Shown here piece by piece: positions 46,633 to 59,039 of a stretch of DNA of 64,000 nt; position 1 is the stretch's first letter, and every line of letters begins with the position of its first letter. Made by a program: the position numbers and the translations under genes. The notes under the pieces are model-generated. The model saw nothing but the letters and a program-made list of their open reading frames with translations, did not search any database and was not told the DNA's origin. Origin of the DNA: Tubulanus polymorphus (taxonomy: Eukaryota; Nemertea; Palaeonemertea; Tubulaniformes; Tubulanidae); the NCBI RefSeq assembly GCF_964204645.1, contig NC_134031.1:18535307-18599306 (forward strand), in the 5' to 3' direction.

Positions 46633-49600
46633 ATGAAGGAAATTGTAACAACTTGTTGTAACGAAATGATGGTCGAAGAAGATTGTGGGAAAGGTGACAA
46701 TGAAAAACCAAAAGCTAAAGAACAATGGGGCAAAGAGATCGACTTTTTTCTATCGTGTATTGGATACGCAGTTGGTTTGGGTAATGTTTGGAGGTTCCCG
46801 TATCTATGCATGCGCAATGGAGGCGGTAAGTTTTTAAAATCTATCTCGCGCTATCCGTTTATTATTTAACGGGTTATTTTAGACTCGATCGCGGCTTGAA
46901 TGTTGCCGAATATATATGATATATTCGTTATGTTTTCCGCTGATTGCAGGTGCGTTTTTGATTCCGTATTTCACGTTCATGCTGATAGCCGGAGTTCCGT
47001 TGTACTTCATCGAGTTAAGTATTGGTCAGTACTCCGGAAAAAGTCCGCTCGCTGTCTTCGATTTGTGTCCACTATTTTCCGGTAAGTGAAAATTGAGTAG
47101 TCGATTTTTTTCATCACTTTTAAGTGAATACTCAGCTGTATTATATAGCGATTGACCTGAAGTTCCGAACCACTTAATGTACCATCAATTGCCGGAAAAA
47201 AATTCTAATCATTCTTTCTCTTTCTACGTAAAAAAGATCTACATTGATTTTGTTTATTAAGGTCGAAATTCTTCTTATTTGAATTTAATCGTTTTGAATC
47301 ATATTCGAAATTTCGTTGCTCACAACACTGGTAAATTTCCACTCGTTTTCTTACGTTTATAATTTGTCGCGCACGCGCATAGCCCAAAGACTGTGTCGGG
47401 TTTTAAGTGAATTTGTTTTCGTTTGGAATTTCATTCACGAATCGAGTGTTCTACTTATTGTATTTACGAAACTTGCCGAACGTGTTTCGACGGAACCGGT
47501 TTTGACTGAATTGTCTCGTATTCCGTTATGGCATCTCTTTGGGGGGTATGTTCGGGCGCATTGTCTCCTATGGAGAACGAACAAGTCGAAATTGACTTTA
47601 ATCAGTAGGCTAGTAAGAAAGAAAACAAGTTCATTGCCTGAAAATAATAGTTAAAACACAAGTTTGTTTTCAGTCAAACAGTATTCAGAAATTGCCAGCC
47701 GACACTATTTTCCAACTGCCTTTTTTAGTCAGAACTTGCTTACTGATATAGTTTTGAAAATTAAATCTAGCTGAAATTTCACATTTTCCGTGAAACATCG
47801 ATCACGCGGCGTTGAGTCTATTTTTACAATATGTACATAAAACATGACTCATTGAACTCCCAGGTTCGGGTAATTTTCTATCTGAATCACGTTTTCATTT
47901 TGCGGAAAATATTTCCGACTCGAAGTTTGACACCAGTGGCAGTAAATCGGTCTGATTTTTTTTCACCCTTAATCTTCTCGATCGTTAGATAATCGTCGAA
48001 AAGAATCTCACGCGGAGTAATCTCGAATTCTGAGGTCAACGGTGACTCGTTTTTCTAAATATTCTGTCGTCAATGTGATAAAAAAAGAATCGCTCGGGCG
48101 TGTGGGGCTACGGTAGTTTAATTAAGAATACGTCTGTCTATGTATTTCGTGTGCGGCTTGTCTCCGAAACGACAAGAAAATACTCGCGAGGGAAATTCCG
48201 TTTCTGAACTCGAAGGCTGAATTTTTAATGTCTGCAGTGACGGCCGGTGTCGGTGCCATATGCGAGTGGAAATTTCCATTCTTCGCGCTGTTCACGTGTT
48301 ACCATTGAGTCGGTTTTACTATGGATTTCATTATTATGCACCGCTTAAAGCTAATCGCATTCATCATATTCACTGGAATTTACATAAAAGCGTGTTCGAT
48401 ATTCTATATACTTAAGTAAATCCGGTCGTGGCTGTTCTAACGCGCAGTTACGCTTGCTTGAATTTCACGAAATGGTTCCGATTATTAACGTCACGCTGTG
48501 ACCTTGAACTTCGAAAAAATTGAAAATTCATCCCGAATTATTTTCCTTATAAAACAACGAGAAAAATACATATTTTAAATGAACAATTCTTTCTGTGTTA
48601 TTGTTTTTATTTGGTCTCCGTGTTTTGAAGCTAGAAACAAATATGTGGCGCCAAATATGAAATCAAAAACAATTCCTCGTAAGAAAAACAACGTGAAAAT
48701 CGCACGAAAAAAACCCTATGAATTTTGTTTTTCAGGTCTGGGCTATGCCATGCTTATTACGTCATTAATTTGTACAGTGTACTACAACATGATTATCTCA
48801 TGGATTCTGTATTATATCGGCATGTCTTTTACAAGTTGGAATCCTGTTTGGGGAAGCTGCGAGAACTCGTGGAATACAGAAAATTGCCGAGAGTCTGTAG
48901 GCAGCCTAGGCCTATCATCACCAAACTCTACCGTCTTTAATGAGACTCTGCACAACGTATCATACATTTCTTCCCCGAATCACGCCTTGTACCAATCGAA
49001 TTTCACCGCAAATCATACGAATTTAACGAGTAAAAAATATATGTCTTCAGGAGAAGAATTTTGGCAGTAAGTTTTCTTTTTCAACGCAGCGAAGAGCGAA
49101 ATCTCCCCGCGCTCTATCACTCTCTATCTCTCTTTTTCTTGCTCTGTTTCTCATGTCACGCATCAGGGTCGAAGTCTTCACATCATGTTGGAGTTCGTTT
49201 TGGCGACGGTGGTGGACGGCGTGGTTCTTGCGCTATTTCAGCGAAATAGAAATGATAGATTGTTTCGTTTGACATGTATTTTTCATAGATTTATTTTTTC
49301 GTCAATTTTACAGATATAACGTGCTTGAATTGACCGACAGAGTCGAGGATTTAGGAGGTCTCCGATGGCAGTTGGTTTTATGTCACACGGTTGGATGGCT
49401 GATTGTCTTCGCCTGTTTGTGCAAAGGTGTTCGATCATCTGGCAAGGTAAGAAGACATCACTAAGCCATCAATTTCATTAGAGATAATGTTATGAAATTA
49501 AGTCTTTTTCCCAATTTAATCAATTAATGAATATAAGATATATGAATAAATATTCAGTACTCTTGTGACAACTGATAAGAAAAGCTGACAAGAATTTCTA

Positions 49601-52600
49601 GAAGATCCTTCTTCTTATTTCGTGCAACTCGTCCCGGGATTTTTAGGAGACTACGATTTTGCTTTTCAATTGATGTATTTCTAATAATAATCGCACAAGC
49701 TGGTTAGACCCTGGATCGAATGATTCGCAGATGGTATATTATTCTATTATCGAAGTAAAAGTCATTGTGTGTCTATATCATTTCAGGTTGTCTACGTCAC
49801 GGCTACTACGCCCTATTTGTTTTTAGTCATCCTGCTGATTCGAGGCGTCACTTTACCAGGTTCAACTGAAGGCATTCTCTATTACATCAAACCAGACTGG
49901 AGAAAACTTCTTACTTTCGATGTAAGACTAATGATATGACGATTCATAGGCAATTTCGATACTGAACATAATCCCCCAAACCAGAGGGAAATAGTTCATT
50001 AGTTAAAAATGTCGGGGAATTCAGAGACTTTACTTTAATTTGGTAAATGTTAGGTTTAACGTTTAATGCGGAGGTTTCCGGTTCAAGCCTAAGACTGCAT
50101 TAGGAAAGGAGATCTTTTAGGATGAATTACGTCTGATTTGCATCTCGTGAGAATCCCGACTGAGACGTGACTAAACTATTGAATTATCTCTTTGCAATAC
50201 AATAAATTCTATTCATGAGAAGATCGACGCAAAATGTCGCCAAAAGGAATTCGAACAAAAACGGCTTTTTACATCTCCTACAATTTCGCTCATCGTGACA
50301 CAGTTTTAGATTGACATTATTTTGACCTATTATTGGCAGCCCCATCTCCAACCGCGCGGAGAATAAATAGACCACAGATCCAATTCATTATATCACACAC
50401 CTGCTACGTAATATGTGGTCCAATTTCTAAGCATAGTTAATTGTATATACATAATTTATTTGCAGATCTGGGCCGAGGCTTGTCTTCAGATATTCTATTC
50501 ACTTGGACCGGCGTGGGGAGGCATTCTCACGATGGCTAGCTACAATAAATTCAGTCATAACATTTATAGGTACGTAATGTCTATTCCCACGCACACTTGC
50601 GACTTGTAGAATATCGCCATGTTGTCGTAAAAAAAAATGTCGCTAGGCGTAGGCTGATTATTCATATAGATGATACACCAGCCTATGACAGATGGTTTTA
50701 CGGTCTATTATGCCGTTTTAAATTATGTTGATTATCGCACATATCGTCGCGGCCATAATCTACATCTGAGTCACTATAAGCCTGACGACAGCGGTGGCGT
50801 TTGTCATTACTGACAAAGCTGTGACATTATTCAATGAAACACGTCGACAGATATTTATGTCATGCGTCTACTTATTTTTTTTTTCCAGGGATTCTGTACT
50901 GATACCGGTCATTACTTGCGGAACGAGCTTTTTCGCCGGTTTTGTCATTTTCAGCGTAATCGGTTTCATGGCTCATGAGGCGAATGTTTCTATTGAGGAG
51001 GCCGTCACATCAGGTATATACCGGGTGAACCCGCATCTCACCACCCTGTGCCCTCATGCATTAATCAACCCACAAGTTCCCGCATATGAACACATTGTGC
51101 ACCAATCTATATTCCAATAAAACGTCTATATAATATAGTAATAATAATAGTACAATGACGATTCAACTGAAGTCACATGAGTTTCAATGTTTCCGTCTTT
51201 AATATTGACAAACCTTTTAGAATCATGTATTAATGGAAATTTAGAATTAAAAAGAATGAACGAAATTATGGCCACAAATTGAAATCTGAAATTATATTCA
51301 TTTGAATTTCAAAATTCATTGTGATTAAAATAGTTTTACTTTTTCCTTTAATACAATATAGGACCTGGTTTGGCGTTCATAGCCTACCCGATGGCGCTAG
51401 CAAAGATCCCTGGAGCTCCGGTCTGGTCCGTGCTATTCTTCTTAATGTTACTCACAATCGGGCTAGACAGCCAGGTAAGAAACAGGTTGGATAAAAAGGC
51501 GAACGAAAAAAAGAATCCGCGAAATTTCAAAAACCCCGAATTTACATTATTCATACAGCTCTGAATGGGAACTGCGTGCAATCGTGATGGACGCAATCAT
51601 ATCTAGTTCCCTTCAAAAAGCTTTTTCAAAAGCCTTTTCTATTCAAAATCGTGTTTAGTTGTATTACGCAAATTTATTGTTAGATAAACATTGAAAACAT
51701 TCTATTTGATAAAAGTGCTTTTTGGGCATTTTTTTCCTAATCATATTTAATTTGTCTATGAAATACAACGAACACGTTTTCATCGCGATCTAGTTTCTCT
51801 GTTTAGTTAATTATCGTTGCATATTCAGCGGCGCAGTATATCAATCAATTTATCATTCCCTGCATAGTTCACAGTAATGCAGATATCAATCTACTCTCCT
51901 CAACCTACACAGTGTCGCCCACCCTCAGCCTGGACCCCGCCCTGACATTCGATGGTTTATCGTCATTCTTCCGATTTCTGATGGTCCGCACTTCGCCTTG
52001 TCTTCAGAACTTCCCCTAGATATTTTCATTTCAAAATGTACTTTTAAAAAAGACTACAAACGCCAGGCATTATCAATATCACACAAGTGATCGTATAAGT
52101 CCACACTTCACATGTGTTCAGGACTTTACCTGAGACGTTTTAAATTAGAAATGAACTACTAACACCAGATATTAGACATTTTATCACCACACAAAAACTG
52201 ATCGTCCAAACTTCACATGTGTTCAGGACTTTACCTGAGACGTTTTAAATTGAAAATGAACTACTAACATTAGATATCAGCACATCTTCAAAAACTGATC
52301 GTCCACACATCACATTACAATAGTGAATATCTGTATAATGATGTGATTCATGGCTGCCGATTGATGCGCGCGCGTTATTGAAACTATTGTTGAATTGTAT
52401 TTACAGTTTGTAACGTTTGAAACGGTGCTGAGCGGGTTCACGGACCGATTCCCCAAACTACGAAAAAAGCAGATGCTGTTTACTATCGGGGCTGCAGTCA
52501 TCAACTATCTACTGGGTTTACTATTCTGTACTCGGGTAAGATACATTATCAATACATAGAATATATGAATGACAGTAATCGATCTGCATTTTTGTCATAT

Positions 52601-54730
52601 TCCCAGACAATGTTTTGGCTAATTTGTTGTATTTTTTCTAGGGTGGAATGTACTGGTTTCAGTTGGTAGATTGGTATATCGCTGTGTTCACGTTAATTAC
52701 AGTTGGCATATTAGAATGTCTAGTTGTATCTTATCTCTACGGTAAGAATCGATTCTTAAAGAAACGACCTGTAGGGCGGGGGGGAGATTTCTGCAAGAGT
52801 TACGGTGCGATCAAATCTTTCTGGTATATGAGCTACTTTTCAAAGCTGTGAGTTAAGAAATGAGAGAGCTGTGAGTAAATAATTATATACACGTGGAACT
52901 GTGTCAAGCTAATCTTGTACTGCCACATTTATTTGGTTCGGTCCTTGGCGAACTTCAGAGTCACAGCCATCTATTGAGACTACTGACTTTTTCCAGAGTT
53001 GCACTCGGTAGTTGTTCCAGGGTTAAAAACTACTCGGCTATATTGAATTTCATTGTTTTTTGAACAGGATTGGATCGACTATACGATGATATAGCTCAGA
53101 TGATTGGTTATCGTCCTTCAGTTATCTGGAAAGCTTGTTGGGGTTTCTTCACTCCGCTTATTCTATTGGTAAGTATACATGTCGAAATTGATAACAGCCT
53201 CGCGAAGTTCAAGTTGAAGGTTGTGCCAACTTTTTAAGATCTGGTGAAATACAGGACCCAAGTTGAACAGTTGCTTTTGACTTCATCCTGTAATTGTTTT
53301 GAATCTGGTCATGAATGCGCAACGAGTTCTAGGGGCTAGTTACTGGCGTGGATCCTGATGGGATCCTGGCGTCAGAGTTAGCGTTATCCGGGCTGGCGTT
53401 CTGAAATCGCTCGTCCACATAACGAACGTACACCACGTCGAACGGAAGTTGACTGAGACGCACGCGCATTCAGAACTATGCAGATGAACCGCGGTGCAAA
53501 CTTCATTTGACATTTTCACCTCCGGTCGTTGTCTAAACCTGTTAAAACTGAATACAAATTTTCCATGAATACAATACATTCAATATTTAATACAGTTGTG
53601 TCTGTATATGTTCACGTGTTTGCTACGTGAATTATTATAAATAATTTATTTAAACCAATGTAAGCTTGAATACGGCAATCTATCGAATTGTCCCGACAAC
53701 AAATTAGCGAAATGCGAAGTCTTTGTGAACATAGCGTGACCCCTGGGTGAATGATAGTGCCCCACAGAGTAAACTGTCCGGTAACAAGTAATCAATGCCT
53801 ATTCAATCGCATACATTGTCTCGTCGTGAAAGGGTTGGTAGTTCACAGAACTAGACTAACTTCACAAATGCTATCATATTTCCAGGTGTTCTTGACATAT
53901 GTGCTTGTCGTACAAGTGGCGCCATCGTACGGCGATTATCACTATCCGACATGGGCGATCGGTTTCGGGTGGTGCATAGCCCTAGTATCAGCGGTGCCAA
54001 TACCAGTGTTTATGGTGATAGAATTGTACAAACGTACCGGTTCGTTAAAAGAGGTAAGAAAAACATATATCGCTGTTACTCTCGCGTGTAAAGCGAGAAT
54101 TCCACTTGTGGCAAGTGAGGATCCACCCGGTGCATGTAAGCGTTTGAGCGTTTAGAGGCCTTTTTATGAACACTCGATTAGTATATTCGAGTATGCAAAA
54201 CGTTTTTATGAGCATGGATTATGTCATAATCCGTCATTTTTATGAACATTGGTTATCATAATCGATTAGCGTACTCAGCATACTCGCTCGCCGAGCAAGT
54301 ATGCCGATTATCGAATCCAACCGATATGGTGTTCTCGGTAGAAGTCGCTACTGAGTAGGCCATAATTGAATAATTTCTACCTGGCGTTTTTATCAACCAA
54401 CATACCCGGTTATGCTAATTGACACTAATCGGCTATATAATCTAAATAGCTAATCTATTTCGATTTTGCTGGTTCATAAAAAGGCCTTAGGTCGTGCGTT
54501 GCGGGTCGCCGGTATTTCATAGTTTGAATAAACGATGACTTTCTTTCGTTTTCAATAAGCGAAAATTTTCGACGATTGTTCATTTTCAGAGACTGCAAAA
54601 AGCGTGCCGTCCAGCTGAATCGTGGGGGCCAAATATCGATTTACCTCAACAGAAACAACTGTTAGAAATGGCTGACATCATCCGTAAAGATGAGGAAATC
54701 GACTGCGTGGTAAAAGTGCTGAAAAAATAA
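46633..54730 (+). CDS. SLC6 neurotransmitter:sodium symporter, copy 3 (glycine-transporter-like)
   Basis: Thirteen exons: 46633-46825, 46950-47081, 48736-49066, 49314-49446, 49787-49921, 50466-50569, 50889-51013, 51362-51474, 52407-52535, 52642-52741, 53068-53168, 53886-54053, 54590-54730; 634 residues. Exon lengths equal those of copies 1 and 2 except the ends and exon 3, which is 21 nt shorter within extracellular loop 2. This is the most divergent copy. It keeps the standard TM3 tyrosine (Tyr125, in VYYNMII), unlike copies 1 and 2, but shares Thr (352) at the TM7 Asn position. TM6 reads SLGPAWGG, with a proline not found in the other copies; TM8 reads GLDSQF. EL2 has the two cysteines and several sequons. 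The C-terminal tail ends in KVLKK. A substrate difference from copies 1 and 2 is plausible. The exon 1 TM1 part is almost identical to copy 2. Confidence 0.93.
52089..52315. repeat. About 105-bp tandem duplication
   Basis: cttcacatgtgttcaggact and the following 85 bp occur twice, with a third start (gatcgtccacacatcac) at about 52298. It lies in intron 8 of SLC6 copy 3. Confidence 0.8.
54156..54487. mobile_element. PIF/Harbinger-like MITE, 332 bp
   Basis: The termini aggcctttttatgaac and gttcataaaaaggcct are perfect 16-bp inverted repeats, flanked by TAG on both sides (54153-54155 and 54488-54490). A three-base target duplication with GGCC-type ends fits the PIF/Harbinger superfamily. It is non-coding and sits in intron 12 of SLC6 copy 3. 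Confidence 0.75.
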
Positions 54731-54798
54731 TATTGTTCTTCTAGTTGTTTGTTATTTATAAAGTCTGGTTATTTTTCATGAAAAGAATTATATATTCT

Positions 54799-54804
54799 AT
54801 TAAA
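54799..54804 (+). terminator. Candidate polyadenylation signal ATTAAA of SLC6 copy 3
   Basis: No AATAAA follows the stop at 54730 closely; ATTAAA at this position is the first common variant. Confidence 0.4.
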
Positions 54805-57380
54805 AATGGAATTCTTATATCATATTGATATGGTATTTTGATAGCGATATACTTTTTAATGACGGTCAATCACTAGTTGAAAATCTAATTAATTCAATTA
54901 ATCGTTTATTATTTACTGATTCAATTTGAATTAGAAGTCAATTAGTTGCTAATTGCTCGAATTAATTGTTATCGTTATTACAAATCATACTGCTCGAATA
55001 TTATATATTTACTAAATCTGACACGTGAATTAATTAAATAAATTATTTAGTAAAAATTTCGGCACCAGGTGCTTCGATGTAAACTGCTTGTGGAAAAATT
55101 TGATGCGAATTTTGCCATTAAAAAGTAAATCTTCTTTCATTCCAAGAACAAACCGGTTGCAAAAGGGGCGTTTTTTCTATTGAATAATGCTTTGCGATTG
55201 GTTGTTCTGAAAATGATCGATTTTTAAAATTATTGTATTATATTTGTAAAAAAAAGTTTTGTTACGTTTTTTTTTCTATATAATCAACTATACCACGTGA
55301 TAATTAATCTTCTTTTGCGTGTTAAATGCGCCTTTTCGCGTTTCGAAGCAAATACCAGGGATCTTAATTCAAAGAAATACGAGACACTTTTCTTTCTATG
55401 CATTTTATAACTCGCAAAAATCCGACTGACTTCTTACTCTTGACATTGGCTTTGTTGACCGTGCTGAATTCCACACTAACAAGTCGATTTTCTTAAAGAA
55501 TCGCTGTTGAATTCTAACTCACAACTGTGGAACTGGGTCTCGAACCTAAATCTACAAGTGATCAAATCAGGGGACGTTCCATAAAACTACTCCACGTTTC
55601 GTTTTCAGTATTTTTTCGTGACCTGTTCTATGAAACAGGCCACTGATTAAAAGTTATATCAGAAATGTTTACTAATCCTGCATGGTAACAGGACTGTTAA
55701 GGGCCTATGATGTAACTGTATATTTATTGTATCGTATAACTTTAACATCTCCATAGGTCTCTCTAGATCTCCTTAGATAAAATCTAGAAACGCTAATATC
55801 ATCAGAGCGGTGAAGAAAACAACTGAAGAAAATATCTATACGCTTTCTGGGTGTGAATCCTAGTATCCTAGGTATTATATATTTAAAAAAAACGTTTTTT
55901 TATATATAGTACCTAGGATACTGGGGTCAAAAATATTTTTTGTCAGGTCCCTGTGGTGTGAATTGGGGGCTTTTAAGTGGAATCATAATGGCCTTATGCT
56001 TTGAATTAAAACTGAAATCGTTTTCACCCATTAGAATGTTGATATAAACACAGTCCTCCATCTTTCCTACTTAGTTTTTTATAGAGACGCTTGGGTTTGA
56101 TGAATAGAATATTAATACTAGGCTTCTGAAGTGTGGTGCGCCTCCTTGCTTCAACTTTTACTTGTATTATTTTTCAAACGTGGAATTTAAAACTGTGTTG
56201 TTATGACAAGTATTTGTTACCAGAGAGAAATAATGTTAATTTTCCTATGCATGAAAACAACTTGTAAACTGATGAAAAAGACTTTTTTGACACATGAAAT
56301 AAAAGATTTCGAAAATTCTATCAAGATTTTCTGGTTTTTGATCGACAAGGACGAGGATGAGGACAATGGAACCCATTTCATTTCGAGTCGGCTTCAACAA
56401 CCAACATGTAAAATTCGGACACCAACCACTGGAGCCGCGTTCATACGGAGACGATTTGGCCCTGGCCTTAATGGGAACGGTTCTGGCCTGAGCCAAATTG
56501 GCCCAGATTAACTGTTCACACGGGTGCCAAAATGGGCAAAACAGAATTTTTTTCAGTATGGCCCGAATCAGCCACCCAATGGAATCGTCAATGAACTGTT
56601 GAAAGCTAGTAGAGTTGCATAGTTGAAATATTACAAATCTATACCCTCCTGATCTTTCATGCAAATTACCTGCCACGTGACAAAACGCTAAGCTACCTGG
56701 GCGCCACTATCCGGTGCAAACCGAATTTTATTCAACGACTGTTTTATTCACAGATCTTCAATGAAACCGTCGTTTCTATCATAAGTTCAATAACGTTAGA
56801 CAAAATAGTAATTGCGTTGCCTAATTAACTAATTTCCGAGTAATTGTTTTGAATGGTTTTTCATAGATTTTATGAATTCCAAATATTTTCCCCAAACCCG
56901 CGCCCGAGTGGTTTATACGAACACAAGAACTTTATTGGTTTGATTTAATATTAAAGCTCGGAACAATGACAGAACACTAAGAATTACGATACAGTGATGG
57001 CAACCAGTACAAAAATAAAGTGTACCAAAATTAAAAATTGAATTAAATTTCTAAGGTAGAGGGGCACAACCCCATGAGCTCCCTCGGACACCGCGGCTTG
57101 GTACCGCTAGCACTTCGCCGCTTTGCGGCTCCTTGGTCGAAATTCCGCAGTATGACTTTCTTTAATAGTATAAAGGTGCCCTTACAAAAATAGAATAACC
57201 CCACTCTCATAATTATATGTGATTCTTTTTATTTGATAAGTATCAACAATAGCATAAGCTGGTTAAACAGGCGTTTAGAGACGAAATAATTTAGGTTGTG
57301 TTCTATTATATATGGTGTTATTTTGCTGGTGCCGTCAAAGAACAGTTAGTTATATGCGTAGACATCTAAACAACCGCGTA
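54805..57380. other. Intergenic, no gene recognised
   Basis: AT-rich at the start (54830-55060). It contains one copy of the dispersed aactgtggaactgggtc motif near 55524, the 61-nt hairpin at 55862, and near 56554 a motif (cagtatggcccgaatcagcc) also found near 16568. Short frames are open but none is convincing. Confidence 0.45.
55862..55922. repeat. 61-nt inverted repeat (hairpin)
   Basis: agtatcctaggta at the left and tacctaggatact at the right are perfect inverted arms of 13 bp. The AT-rich inner part also pairs partly (atatattt with A/T runs). It may be a small MITE. Confidence 0.75.
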
Positions 57381-57725
57381 CTATACGCATAATACTAACT
57401 CTGTTCTATTCACGTGATGCTTAAAAAACTGAACCTTGATTTGGTGTTGGGAAATTACTGCTGATAGGAATAGATATCTTCAAAGAAGCGTTTAAGAAAG
57501 TTCGTCGTTGACTGGTAGATCTTATTTCGGAGTATAGGCAGACTCCAGAGTGTTGAAAAGCACAAGTTATCATAACATTTTTGTAACTGGAAAATTCGTT
57601 CGTGTGGCAGTCAAGAAACGACTAAGTAATGATATAAATCAACGAGTGAGAACGATGATAAAACATATAACATATATATTAATTTCAATACGAAAAACTG
57701 GAATATTAGTAAAACGTGTTAATGG
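57380..57725 (+). repeat. Left copy of the duplicated 5' flank of GPCR C
   Basis: About 350 bp upstream of GPCR C match about 62515-62860 upstream of GPCR D at high identity (for example cgtttaagaaagttcgtcgt). The probable promoter and 5' UTR were therefore duplicated with the receptor. Confidence 0.8.
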
Positions 57726-59039
57726 ATGGTAACTGATCTAAATTCCAGAATGGCGATGGTGTTAGAAGGTATGTCTCAAAAGGAGATACTGTTAATGTTA
57801 CGGAATATAAGCGGTGGTCGCGACATTTTAACCGGTTCATTCGCCGATAATCAGTCAAATTCGGATAATATGACATCTCTGTTTACCGGCGTATCGGGAA
57901 TCATTCTGCTGATATTCACCCCGATCGGGATAGTTCTGAACATACTCAGCGCCGTACTGCTCGCCTATGAAATCCGGCACGCCCGCATGCGAGCTAGCAC
58001 GTCCCAAACGACACTATTACTAAGCCTGTCCGTTGCGGATGGGGCGTTCCTGACATTTTTGCTTCTGACGACGATTTGTTTCCTATGCGAACAGGCGACA
58101 TTCGGATTGGTAGTTCTGTTCCTGATGTACTTGTTCTATTCCATCTCAAGGTGGATAGTGGTCAGTGTTAACATGGACAGATATCTCGGCATCAGACACA
58201 CGATATGGGCGAGAATGTATTGCACAAAATCAAAAGCTAAATTTCAGATATTTCTGATGGTGGGTCTCGGCGTCTTTGAGTCAATTGTGGCGTTTATTTT
58301 GATGAAGCTGGTAATGATTTATGGCGTGTTCATCTTACAGATCGTCCGCGGTCTGATCACCTGCACGGCTGTGGTCGTTTTAAACGTCAGTCTGGTTGTG
58401 TTTGCGTTGACATCGGCATCACCCCCCACGACGCCGACGACACCCACCGCGCCACTTCAGATGGCTACCGGGACGACACCGCCCAAGACAGGGCAAAAGA
58501 AGACCGCCGCTAGTCGTAGGGAAAGCGAACGCTCGGCTAGTGGAGTCCAGGGTATTACGTCAAGAACGACTAAACGCCTCCTGGCGGTGTCGATATTGTT
58601 CATACTTTGTGAATCGCCCTGTTTAATTATAAGCTGCTACTATTTGTCTCATTGTTACGATGGGTCAGACCCCCACAAAGCGCTTCTTTCATCCCCGGCA
58701 AACTTAACTGATATTGGGCTGAATGCAACCAGTAGTAACCTCGCAAACCTTACAACAAAACCGTGGACAACAGACTTAATAAATGATACCTGGCTCACTT
58801 CAACCTTCGCAAACTCCACAACTAAAGCTCCCGAAGATGCAACTGTTTGCGATGTATTTTTCGGAATCGTTTGTGCTCTGTTCGCGTTGGCTGTGACGGA
58901 TTCGTCGTTGAACTTCTTCATGTACTGTCTCGCCGGGGAATCCTTCAGGAAGAATTTCGTTAAAGTTTTCATCCGACCGCTGAGGTGCTGTCGTAAACAG
59001 ACCGTGTCTTATAATCACCATCCTCCCAATTCGATCTAA
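57726..59039 (+). CDS. Class A GPCR, copy C, intronless, with long glycosylated third extracellular loop
   Basis: A 437-residue receptor in one exon. TM1 about 54-81 (Asn72), TM2 with SVAD (Asp105), TM3 ending in an intact DRY (151-153), TM4 about 173-193, TM5 about 205-228, TM6 about 285-308, TM7 about 376-403 with SSLNFFMY, a variant seen in FMRFamide-receptor-like GPCRs. Intracellular loop 3 is long and has a TPTTPTAP tract and basic Ser/Thr sites (SRRESERS). The third extracellular loop spans about 65 residues between Cys310 and Cys375 and has five N-glycosylation sequons. ECL2 is very short and has no cysteine, so the usual TM3-ECL2 disulfide seems absent. Starts at 57726 or 57750 are both possible. 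The N terminus lacks a signal peptide but has sequons. The ligand is unknown; a peptide is the likeliest guess. Copy D follows about 5 kb downstream. Confidence 0.87.
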   Translation: MVTDLNSRMAMVLEGMSQKEILLMLRNISGGRDILTGSFADNQSNSDNMTSLFTGVSGIILLIFTPIGIVLNILSAVLLAYEIRHARMRASTSQTTLLLSLSVADGAFLTFLLLTTICFLCEQATFGLVVLFLMYLFYSISRWIVVSVNMDRYLGIRHTIWARMYCTKSKAKFQIFLMVGLGVFESIVAFILMKLVMIYGVFILQIVRGLITCTAVVVLNVSLVVFALTSASPPTTPTTPTAPLQMATGTTPPKTGQKKTAASRRESERSASGVQGITSRTTKRLLAVSILFILCESPCLIISCYYLSHCYDGSDPHKALLSSPANLTDIGLNATSSNLANLTTKPWTTDLINDTWLTSTFANSTTKAPEDATVCDVFFGIVCALFALAVTDSSLNFFMYCLAGESFRKNFVKVFIRPLRCCRKQTVSYNHHPPNSI

